Shown here in pieces: positions 1 through 12,100 of a stretch of DNA of 64,000 nt (positions are counted from its first letter, which is position 1; each line of letters opens with the position of its first letter). The position numbers were made by a program, and so were the translations under genes. The notes under the pieces are model-generated. The model did no database searches, was not told the DNA's origin, and saw nothing but the letters and a program-made list of their open reading frames with translations. Location of the stretch: positions 7,205,307 through 7,269,306 of the forward strand of contig NC_057920.1 in assembly GCF_018873765.1 (NCBI RefSeq), written 5' to 3'. Source of the stretch: Telopea speciosissima (lineage: Eukaryota > Streptophyta > Magnoliopsida > Proteales > Proteaceae).

Positions 1-178
1 AACTTTACATATATAAACTGTGCATCTAAATTGTAGGTGTTTCTATCTGGTATATTACTTACAAGATGATTTCAGAAAATTAAAAGCAGAACTCAAAATT
101 TCAAATTAGCAGTTAGAGGATACACAATAATTGACATTGATTTGTCACTCCTAGAAGATTTAATTCCTTGAGCCTTAC

Positions 179-3100
179 CATAGAATGATAACGAGATAGA
201 ATGTCTAGCTCCCAGTCCCGCTTTGCACGCGTGATTGCAATTTGTCTAGGCAAGAATCTTTCAAGAAGTGAAGTCCAGTCACTGGAAGAAAACAGCAATT
301 TTAGAAAGAAGAACTCACTAGGCACATGTCTCCTACTCTCTCACTCTTTTACTTTCCCCTTTATTTTATGTAACCAGGGTCACGTAAACGAATATTCATA
401 TGAAAACAACTAAATAAAGGAAATATCAAAAAGCTACGATGATTTGAACCACTAACGTGCATGACTCAGGACTGCCAACCCATCCTATTTCAACTAAGAT
501 TTGCAGTGCAGAAAGCTGGGCAGCATCATCTCTTCCAAGAGGATAATTCCCCAAGACATAGTCATGTTGCAACTGAAACAAAAATTGGCAATCAGTACCA
601 AGCCTGAAACTCAAGATGATCAAATTTAAGTTGAAGCAATGAAAAATTTCAAGTGATTATTAAAGCAGCTAACACTACCCCTAACCAGTGTTCCAAAATG
701 AGGTTGAGCAGGTAAAGGAGGAGGGTTATTTCATCAAAACAATTATGTTGGCTCAGGTAGCTCAATGGATGTCATATGGTGTCAAAAATTGAAGTCAATA
801 CAGAAATATAGAACGATAAATGATATGGCCTCCACTAATCAGGTTTGGTTGTGGGCCTTGTAGCTCATAGGACTGGGTCAAACCAACCTGTTTCAAGGCA
901 ACTTCATCAGTTGATTTGTTCAACCATGGATCTGATCCACATTTTAAAGCATTGTATCAAACTAAGAGTATATACCTGCACATAGGACAATTGCACGAAC
1001 ATTGGTTCTGTTACAGCTTCATCCGACTCCCGAAATAACTTCTTTTTGAAATAAAGCTTGCAATGCAAAATTTCTCCTTTGCTACGGTCCTTGGCTGTCT
1101 TAAATTCCGCCAGCAAATCCCCAATATATTTACTATCTTCTAATCCAATATATTCCTCTAGGTAACACAAAAATAAAAAAATATATATTAGCCTATTATC
1201 ATAATAGGTGGGTAGACTCAGGCAGGGTTTACAATTGGGCAATAAGCAATTTTCAAAAAAGTTTGCAATTTTTAATGGGGTCAATATGAAAGAATATCTT
1301 GACAAATTTAGGGCTCTCCCTGCACTAAAGTTCCTCGGAAAATTATGTTATTACCAACACTTTCAAGTTTCAAAAGAAAAATTCTGTTTAGCTAAGACCA
1401 CCCAAATCCTTTTGTCATTTCTTAGTAGAACTTTGGTTTTGTTCATTCTGAGAATAATAAATAACTATACTTCAATCTTCTGTGGTATAGGTTACTTTTG
1501 AGTTTTGATAAAGGGGAGGGGGGAGGAGGCTTCTAGCACCAACAATGGCTCCTGACAGGGTTTACAATTGGGCAATAAGCAATTTCCAAAAAAGTTGGCA
1601 ATTTTAATGGGGTCAATATGAAAGAATATCTTGACAAATTTAGGGCTTTCCCTGCACTAAAGTTCCTCGGAAAATTATGTTATTACCAACACTTTCAAGT
1701 TTCAAAAGGAAAATTCTGTTTAGCTAAGACCACCCAAATCCTTTTGTCATTTCTTAGTAGAACTTTGGTTTTGTTAATTCTGAGAATAATAAATAACTAT
1801 ACTTCAATCTTCTGTGGTATAGGTTACTTTTGAGTTTTGATAAAGGGGAGGGGGGAGGAGGCTTCTAGCACCAACAATGGCTCCTGACACATAATGGGAT
1901 TATTTTGTCATTCTCACTGTCGGACATTAGATAGATAGGGGAATCTGGGTTGGCCATATGCCAAATGTGGTGGCCCATGTGAACCATATGGGCCACCATG
2001 TAGTTTCTCCAACTGTCAAAATACTTCAAAATCAATATTTTCAAATAATTTTCAAAGCACTATAATTAACATATGACTAGATCATAATGTTAAAAAAAAA
2101 AACCCGATCCATTTCAGCAGTGACCAACAGTGAATTAGCCGCAATATAAAAAATTTGCAATTTGGCTTCAAGAAGGTGACAACAAGGTTACCATTTCCAG
2201 TATCAGGTGACTTTGAACTAGTGAGAATTTTACGGCATTCAAACAGGCTGAAACTAGAATGTGCAGAAAGTCTAATAATTCCTGCAAGTTCCTGAAGCAC
2301 AACAAGCATCACAAATCAATATCATCGGAAAAGGGAAAGAGCAGGTGCAATGTCATCTTCCACTAAAAGGGGAAACAATTAAAATTTCCAAAGGAAACAT
2401 AAAAGAACATTAAGCAAATAACGAAAATTCACCAGGACAATTCTCTACGACTCTATATATTATTCAAAAAATTGGCAAGAGCCCAAAGGAGTATCTCAAT
2501 ATGGCAGAAAACTGGAGAAACTTTTCAAGATAGTGAAAGGAACTGCTATTCATATCTTCTCTGCTCCAATTAGTTTGGCTGACTCTATGATGGCAGAGCT
2601 TGTTGAGAACCTACTTGGACTCAATTTGTCCTCTTCTTTAGAGATTCAGAATGTGGAGGCAGAAGATTCAACAATATTATCTGGTGGATCAAAGTTTTTG
2701 TCTGTCTTTAAATCTTTTTAATGAAATAAAAACTCAGTTTAGTGCTTCCCTTAAATTTTTCACACAGATACTGCGCTGGAATATGCTCAACATGCAATTT
2801 CTTCTTTTTGCTCTGAGCATGGTATTTTACATCAAACTGGTTGCTCAGCAGAATGGTACAGCCGAACGGAAAAATAGACATGTTGGAGATTGCTCATTCT
2901 TTATTGTTTCATATGAACGTACGTTCCTAAAAACTTTTTGGGGGATGCTGTTTTAACCGTGTTGAAATACGCTGCTTACTGCTTACCCGATTCGGGTAAG
3001 CAGTCCTAGTTCCACTAGGATTGGTCCTACCTGTCCTAGCTTACTAGGATTAGTCCTAGTCGAGTTAGGGTGGTTAGTCCCACTTTATTTATGTTTCTTT

Positions 3101-6100
3101 TTCTTTATTTTTTATTTCCTTTTATTGTTTTTCCCCAGCCGAGTCCTAGTTTGGGATTCCTAGTTGTATTAGGAATTCCTAGTAGGACTAGGACTGAGTT
3201 AAGTTTCTATTTTCAGTTGTAATTCTGTTCTCTATATAAACAGGGCCTGAATGATCGAATTAATCATTCAAGCATTCTCTACATCTCTCTTTTAACATGG
3301 TATCAGAGCTAGTCTCCCAGATCTAGCCCGGTTCCTAGCCCACCACCCTCCTTCCATTATCACTCGATCTCCATCTTCCCCCCCCCCCCACTCAACTCTC
3401 TTCACTTTTTCTGGTTTTTTCTCCACTTAGGGCAGATCTAATGAGGTGATTTGTAGATGCTGCCATAATTTTTCACCTCAACAATTGATGATTTAAGAAG
3501 TTCTTTGATCGATAGCTGCTGCCCACACTTCTGCAAATTTTTTTTTTGGAGTTCTCCCTTATTGAAGATCAGATTCTCTTACAATTACAGGCTGGTTTTC
3601 TTGGGATCCAACACTGCAGGTTTTTCTGGACAGCTGCTGTCTCTGTTTCTCTTCCTACCATTGAGGCATATATCCATATCACTCTCCAGGTTTTTTTTTT
3701 GAACAAATATTCAAGACCTGCTGCTTCTCAATCTGGCTTATTTCTCCTCTCTGCGTGGGCAGTTTGTTGCACAGATCTGCATCCACTTTGAAGACAGATT
3801 CTGCAATTTTTTTTACGACTTGAAGACCCCTGAATCTCAATCCACTTCTCTTCTAGGGTTTCCTCAAAACCCTAACTATCGATTTATTTAGGGCTGGTTC
3901 TTGTTGCTACCGAAGGGACTCATCTTTCAGTTTTTATACTGTTTTGTCTGCAATATGGGGGACTCAGATGTAACCACGGCCAACTCTGGAGTTGATTCTC
4001 AGCCGCGGACAGAATTTCTCCCTTATGCTGCAGCTATTAAACTTGAAGGATCAAATTACCTCATCTGGGCCAGATCTATCTCCTTGACTGTGGCTGGTAG
4101 GGGACTCACTGGCCATCTTACTGGCACCACCACACAGCCTACTGAAGAAGGTGTTGCCCGTACTAAATGGGCTGCCAATGATGCTATGGTGATGTCCTTT
4201 ATTACGAATTCTATGACCAATGACCTCTCCAGTCAATATCTACTCCTTGACACTGCTACTCAGATCTGGACTGCTGTCAAGGGAACTTATGGCCGTTCAG
4301 GTAATGATGCTCAGGTGTATGACATTAGGAAGACACTCCAACATACCACTCAGCGGAAGCGTATCGTCACTAAATACTATGCTGCCCTCAAGTGTTTATG
4401 GCAGCAATTGGATCACTATGCTAGGTTTTCACCTACTACTACTCGACGACATCTTGCCTATCATTCCTATGTTGATAAGTTTCGGGTCTATGATTTCCTG
4501 GCTGGCCTTAATGATGATTATGATCCTATCCGGGTACAAGTCCTTGGTCGGATTCCTTTCCCCACTTTAGAGGAAACTTTTTCTTATGTTCACAGTGAAG
4601 AGACAAGAAGGGCTGCCATGATGATTACTCCCAAAGTTGAGCGATCAGCATTACTGACTGCTGCCTCCACTCCCGTTACTTCTTTTGACAGTGTTGGTGC
4701 TACCACTACTAAAGAGCCTGTGAAATGTGAGCATTGTCACAAACCATATCACACGAAGGCTCAGTGTTGGAAATTACATGGCAAGCCTGCTGATTTTGAG
4801 GCCAGACGAGGACGTGCTAAGTCTAAAAGCAAAGCCAATCACACTGAAAGTGTAGCCCCAACTCCTACTGCTGACATCGGTTTCTCTCAGGAAGAACTCC
4901 AGGCTCTCCGTCGTATGTTGAACACATCCGCTGCCTCTACTACGTCTGCTGCCAATTCAGGTTGCTTCTTTGCCCGTACAGGTATTTCTTTTGCTGGTCA
5001 TTGTGCATCGGTAGTATCCACTCCATGGATCATAGAATCCGGTGCTACTGATCACATGACAGGTTCTTCTAGCCTTTTTGATACATATTCTCCTGCTTCT
5101 GGTAAGGATAAAGTCAAAATTGCTGATGGGTCCCTCTCCTCCATGGATCGGGAAAGGATCCATTGGTTATTCTCCTTCCCTTACCCTGCCATCTGTGTTG
5201 CATATTCCCAAATTTACAACTAACCTTCTTTCCATTAGTAGTATCACTAAATCCCTAAATTGTAAAGTGACTTTTTTTCCAACTCATTGTGTTTTTCAGG
5301 AGCTGGACTCGGGGAAGACGATTGGATCGGGTAAAGTGCATGGCGGATTGTACCTACTCAGTCTTTACCTTCGGCATCTTTCTCTTCTGAAATACATAAA
5401 TGGCACTCTAGACTAGGCCATCCCCCCTTAGGAACTTTATCAAATTTATTTCCAGCATTAGTTAAGGATTGTAATAAGGAAGATTTTTTTTGTGAACCTT
5501 GTGTCTTGGCTAAACAGACACGTTCAACTTATCCTATTTCTAATAAGAGATCCTCTTCCTTATTTCATCTTGTTCATCTTGATGTATGGGGGCCTAGTAG
5601 GAAAGCTTCACTGATGGCCATCGGTGGTATGTCACTTTCATTGGATGCTATGCAGGTTCACTTGGGTATACCTTATGCACACAAAAATGAAGTTTTTTCT
5701 TGCTTTCAGCACTTTCATCAATTAATTAAGACCCAATTTACTGCCACTCTTAAAATTTTGAGGAGTGACAATGGGAAAGAGTATACGGAAGGTCGGTTCA
5801 AAAATACCTTGCTTGCCCATGGAATCCTCCATCGGACAGTTGTGTTGACACTCCGGCCCAAAATGGTGTGGCTGAGAGGAAAAATCGCCACCTCTTGGAG
5901 GTGGCTAGAGCTCTTATGTTTGCTCGCAATGTCCCTTCCCTTTATCGGGGAGATGCAGTTCTTACTGCAACCTATTTAATTAATAGGCTGCCCAGTCGGG
6001 TTCTTCTTTCCAAGGCCCCTATTAAGCTATTACTTGGCTCTTCTTCCTTCATAGTCCCACCTAAGGTGTTTGGCTACGTTTGTTATGCCAGGGATACAAG

Positions 6101-9100
6101 GTCCCCTGGTAAACTTGATCCACGTAGTCTCCGCTGCATTTTCTTGGGTTACTCTGCTACCCAGAAGGGGTATAGGTGTTATTACCCTCCTTCCCGCCGG
6201 ACTTTTGTTAGCATGGATGTTGTTTTTCATGAACATGTTTCATATTATGTGTCCTCACCTCTTCAGGGGGAGAGTGTTAGTGAAGATGTGCTGACTATTG
6301 ACTCTCCACCTCCACTTGATGCTGTTTACTACGAGTCCGAACCGTTCGGCCTGTCCCAAGACTTCCCCGACTCGGGGGAGAGGTTCCTATACAGGGGAGA
6401 CTATCTCTATTCAAGAGGAGCAACCTACCCCGGTCCAGACTCCTATCCAAAGGACTATTAGTGAATTTCAGAGGAGGATCGATGACCGTACTGTGAAGAC
6501 CTATGGAAGGAAACATAAGCAGGTTCAATCAACTGTTGCTCCAGTACCCATCCAATTGCCCAACCCGGATCTAGAACCTGCCTCTCTACCTGGTAATATT
6601 CCTTCTCCTGAATTACCTATTGCTCTTCGCAAAGGTGTCAGGACTTGCATGCAGCATCCCATATCTCATGTTGTTTCTTATAACTCACTTTCCCCATCCT
6701 TTCATGCTTTTGTTTCCTCTCTTTCTTCTATTCGTATTCCTAACCATTGGCAGGAAGCTCTATCAGACGGAAAGTGGAAGGTAGCTATGATGGAAGAAAT
6801 GGAGGCCTTGAAGAAAAATAACACATGGGAGCTTGTGGTTCTTCCACCTGGGAAGAAAACCGTTGGATGCAAATGGGTGTTTGTGGTGAAACAGAAGGTT
6901 GATGGCACTGTGGATAAGTATAAGGCACGGCTCGTGGCCAAGGGGTTTACTCAGACATACGGCATTGATTATCAGGAAACTTTTGCACCTGTTGCAAAGT
7001 CGAATACTGTTCGTGTATTATTATCTTGTGCAGTCAACCTTGGATGGGATTTGCAGCAGCTAAATGTAAAAAATACCTTCCTAAATGGAGCACTGGATGA
7101 GGAGGTGTATATGGACGTCCCACCAGGGTTCTTTTGTGACGAGAAACCAAGGAAAAGTGTGTAAGCGAGCGTGCACTTTATGGGCTGAAGCGATCCACCT
7201 CGAGCATGGTTTGGCGGTTCCACAAAGCTATGATTTTTGTGGGCTATAAGCGAGTATTGCTGATCACACACTCTTTATAAAGAGGTGGTGAAAAACTCAT
7301 TGTTCTTATAGTCTACGTCGATGATATAGTAGTTCTTGGTAATGATGGTGATGAGATCAAACATGAAGACCTTCCTTGGATAAGAATTTGAGATTAAAGA
7401 TCTAGGAAATTACGATACTTTCTTGGGATTGAAGTGGCGGATCTTTTAAAGGCATTTTCTCTCCCGGAAGAAGTATGTCCTAGACTTATTAGTGAAACCG
7501 GGTTGCTAGGCTGCCATCCTTGAGATACTCCTATGGACTCTCTTGTTCGACTCGAGGAGAAAGAAGGGGAACTGTTGATAAAGGCGGTACCAAAGACTTG
7601 TAAGGAAGTTGATTTATCTCTCACACACTCGTCCCGACATTCTTTGTCGCCGTAGTCTTGTAAGCGGTTTATGCATGATCCCTATTCTTCTCATATGGAG
7701 GTTGTTCTTCGTATCTTACACTATTTGAAGTCAGCTCCTGGAAAAGGAATTCTTTTGTCTACGCATGGTCATCTACGGATAGAAGCATACACTGATTCTG
7801 ATTGGGCTGGTTCTGCAGATCGCAAGTCTATTTCTGGGTATTGCTCCTTTGTAGGTGGAAATCTTGTCACGTGGCGTAGCAAGAAGCAAAATGTTGTTGC
7901 CCGTTCTAGTGCCGAAGCTGAGTTTCGAGCTATGGCACAGGGTATTTGTGAGTTACTCTGGCTTAAAGGGTTGTTACAAGATCTTGGTGTTCCTATTCGT
8001 CTTCCTATGATGTTGTACTGTGACAACAAGGCTGCAATCAGCATAGCACACAATCCTGTACAGCATGATCGTACCAAGCATGTTGAGGTGGATAGGCATT
8101 TCATCAAAGAGAAGTTAGAAGATGGGCTGATTTGTATTCCTTTTGTGACATCTGCGGATCAACTTGCTGATATCTTCACCAAGGGATTGTCTGGAAAATT
8201 ATTTCATCCCAATTTAGTCAAGTTGGGCATGATCGACATCTTTGCTCCAACTTGAGGGGGAGTGTTGAAATAGGCTGCTTACTGCTTACCCGATTGGGGT
8301 AAGCAGTCCTAGTTCCACTAGGATTGGTCCTACCTGTCCTAGCTTACTAGGATTAGTCCTAGTCGAGTTAGGGTGGTTAGTCCCACTTTATTTATGTTTC
8401 TTTTACTTTATTTTTTATTTCCTTTTATTGTTTTTCCCCAGCCTAGTCCTAGTTTGGGATTCCTAGTTGTATTAGGAATTCCTAGTAGGACTAGGACTGA
8501 GTTAAGTTTCTATTTTCAGTTGTAATTCTGTTCTCTATATAAACAGGGCCTGAATGATCGAATTAATCATTCAAGCATTCTCTACATCTCTCTTTTAACA
8601 AACCGCTTATTACTTGATTAATTGCATGACTTCCTCTATTCTCTACAATAGATCTCCTATGAGTATCATTTATCCTCATTCACCTTTATTTTTTGTTACC
8701 ACCTTGTATGTTTGTTGGTTGCACTTGTTTTGTCATGTTTTACAACTGAGTATAGATAAATTATATCCAAGGGCATTCAAATGTATCTTTCTTGGTTATT
8801 CTCATACTCAAAACAAGAGGGCAGGCCTTTGTCCAATGGTAAGGTTGCTCCACTGTGACCAAGTGGTCACAGATTCGAGTCTGGAAACAGCCTCTCTACG
8901 AAAGCAGGGGTAAGGCTGCGTACATTATGACCCTCCCCAGCCATTGTGACCAAGTGGTCATGGACCTTGCTGCACTGGGTACGCCCTTTTTTTATTCTCA
9001 TACTCAAAACAATTATTGTTGTTATGACCCAGTTACCCATCAACAATTTGTGAGTGTCGATCTTACCTTTTTTTTGAAAGTACACTATATTTTTCTGCTA

Positions 9101-12100
9101 TGGGTCATGATTTGATAACTGACATTTTCCAATCTACAGTTGTAGTTCCTTTTCAGATTCTCCGACTACTTCTCAGCCAGCACCACTACAATTTTGCAAG
9201 TGGCACCCTAAATCATCTCAACCTATGGCTACATTTCCTTCTCAGTCGCCTTCTGCTCAGTCTGATCCCTTGCCTAGACTTCTTGCTTCTTCCTTTGCAT
9301 CTACTGACTTCCTAGTCGCTTTAATGAAAAAGTGCTCATTCCTACACCCAACGGTCTTGGTTTCTTACCTTATTGATAACTATGTTTCTGTGTCACATCT
9401 TCCATTTTCTCTTCATAGCATTGCTTTGTCCTTATTTGCACAATCTGTACCAAACCCATCATGAGACGTTGTCTCATTCTAGATAGAAGTCGGATATGGA
9501 TGTGGAAATGGATTGCTGAATCGTATGATGTAGGAAACTCTCAAGTACGGTTCTAAAGAAAGGAACTGATTCACGTATTCCAACCGGGGAAAACAGGCCA
9601 TTCGATAGGGAGACTCTGTTGTTTTTGGGTGTATACTATCAAGTACAACCCTAATGGGTATGTTGATCGGCTCAAGGTCCAGTTGGTGGGAAAAGAGTTT
9701 ACTTGGACTTATTGTGTTGATTATTTTGAGACTTTTTCTCTTGTTGCTTGGTTAAATTATATCCGAGTGCTTATTTCCCTTGCGGTTAATCCTGATTGGC
9801 CGTTATATCAGCTGAATATAAAAAATGCCTTTCTCTATGGTGACTTGCTTGAGGAGGTATAAATGGAGCAACCTCTGAGGTATGTTGCTCAGGGGGAGAG
9901 TGCTAGTAAGGTATGTAAACTTTATAAAGCAATTTATGGTCTGAAGCAATCTCCTCAAGTCTAGTTTGATAAATTCAGTACATTTGTTACTTAGTGCGGA
10001 TTTACTCAGTGTTACTTAGATCATTCAATGTTTGTTTGTTGTTGTGGTTCCAAGGTGTGTTGGTTGAATATGTTGATGATATTATTATTTCTGGTAATGA
10101 CCCTTCAGGTATTAATATAGTTAAGTCTTATGTATGGCAGTGTTTTCAGATGAAAGATCTGGGTACCCTCAGATTTTTTTTAAGGATCGATGGAATCTCT
10201 CTCAGAGGAAGTATGTGCTCAATCTTCTGTCTGAGACTGGGATGTTGGCATCCAAACCTGTCGATACACCTATGGATCCACATCTTTAGTTTGGTGCTAA
10301 TGATGGTGAGAAGCTTACAGATAAGCATCAGTACAAGAGGTTGGTCGGTAAACTTATTTATCTTACTGTGACTAGGCCAAATATTTCTTTTGCAGTACGA
10401 ATTATAAGTCAGTTTATAGAGATGCCCAAAAAGGCTCATTGGGAGGTAACTTGTCGAATTTTGCGGCACCTTAAAGGTGCTCCAGGAAAGAGTCTCATAT
10501 ACAAACTAATGTAGAGTTAGATTACAGGTAACCTAACCCCAATAGTACCCACAATAGACTTGTAAAAGTCCCAGCAAAAGGAGCCAATAACCAGCAGCTA
10601 ACAAGAATGTTGCACGCCTAAAGAGAGGGTTGTATGGCCAGAAAATAACCCCCAAATCAGAATTGGCAACTACAGGGCTCGAATAGGGTTTGTATCCCTA
10701 TGGAACCAAGGTCTAATACAGGTGAAGGATTGCTGAAATTCCCAGGTTCAAACAACTTTCTAATTCTGAGATCCCAACGGATTATGAAATTAGAAGGTTA
10801 AGGGATTCAAACCAAACCAGCCAGCAGAATTTCTCCAAACTTGGATCGAGTGAAGGGATTATTGAGGGGATTGTTCAAATATTAGCCAATTTTAATGGCC
10901 AGGTGCTGAATTGTGTAGAACTGAAGTTGCAGCAAGATTAGGGCTGGAAAACCAGAACCGCAAGGGTGTTTCAGTCCTGTGATTGTGTGCAGCAGCAGCA
11001 GTACTTGATGATGATTGTGGAACGATTCAGATCTTCAGAAATATTCTCCAGCAGCAGTTTGTTGCAGTCACTGGATGGCAGCAGCAATAGAGATTGATTG
11101 GAAGAAGAAAAAGATAGAAGATAGAAATAGAAAGGGGGATAGGGTTGGCTCTCTCAGCCCAGGCTCTATCAGCCTCTCATCCTCTCACCAGGACTCTAGT
11201 TGCACAAAACCAATTTTCATTCATCAACATAATCGTTGGGGGCCCTCTAAAGGCATTACAGTATATAGACTAAAGGAATGAGCCAAAAATAGAAACAATA
11301 AAAATAGAAAGTCTCTTATAAGAGCTGAGACTTGAGTTACAAGTAATTGAACAAAATTAGAAGGTAACTAAAATAGAAACTCTAACTCAGCTAATTTCCA
11401 AAAATAGAAACTTCCTATAAATCTAGCTGCCATACATCAAAATAGAAACTCCTAAAAAGAATAATAGTAACAAACTGAAATTAGAAGCTACCTAAATTAA
11501 ATAAAATACACTTTCTAAAACTGAAAATAGAAACTAAACTATGGCAGCATTAGGATAGAATCTTCCTCCATTTGATGGGCCCATAAAATCTTCTAAAAAG
11601 CATCCCCACACAAGGCAATTATGGATTGTGATACTGTTCACGTGAACAGTGTTTTGGTTTTTTTTTTTTTTTTTTTTTCTCTTCATATTTCAATCTACAT
11701 CACAAACCTAATAGAATTGCTGAACTTGTTGGATATTCTGATGCTGACCAAGTTGATGTTATAAGTGACAGGAGATCTAGTACTGGCTTGGCTTTAGAAA
11801 TCAATTCATATTGCAGCTGAGATGATGTGGTTGAAGACTCTCCTTCAAGAGCTTGGTTTTCCTCTACTATTAATGTCAAAATCTCAGTCGAAAAGACCGA
11901 AATGTTGCAAAATATTTCGGTTTCAACAAAGGTCAAAATGAAACCAGGTGTGATACCTAGGACTTACCATGTTTCGGTCATAATTTCGACCATGTTTTGG
12001 ATTTCAGTATCATTTTGGTCAAACCCTATGTATAAAATGCATGGTATCGATCCAAATTTTGTAGTTTCAATGAAATTTCAACCATGTTTCAAGTTTCGGT

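Larger units (their letters stand above)
2960..8600 (+). mobile_element. Young Ty1/copia LTR retrotransposon (inner element), defective coding region
   Basis: The element is complete end to end at 5641 bp. Its 338-bp LTRs differ at four positions by eye. The termini are TG...CA, the 5-bp target-site duplication is AACCG (2955-2959 and 8601-8605), the primer-binding site is TGGTATCAGAGC at 3298 (initiator-Met tRNA type), and the purine tract lies at 8252-8262. It inserted into the integrase region of the older copia element. Domain order is gag, protease, integrase, RT, RNase H, as expected for copia. Several frameshifts and a changed protease active site make this copy non-autonomous. LTR similarity implies a recent insertion relative to the outer element. 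Confidence 0.97.

Noticed and set aside
1208..1833. Two near-identical short ORFs starting MKEYLDKFRA
   Set aside because: They are duplicated only because the DNA is tandemly duplicated; they lie in a KCBP intron and show no protein family.
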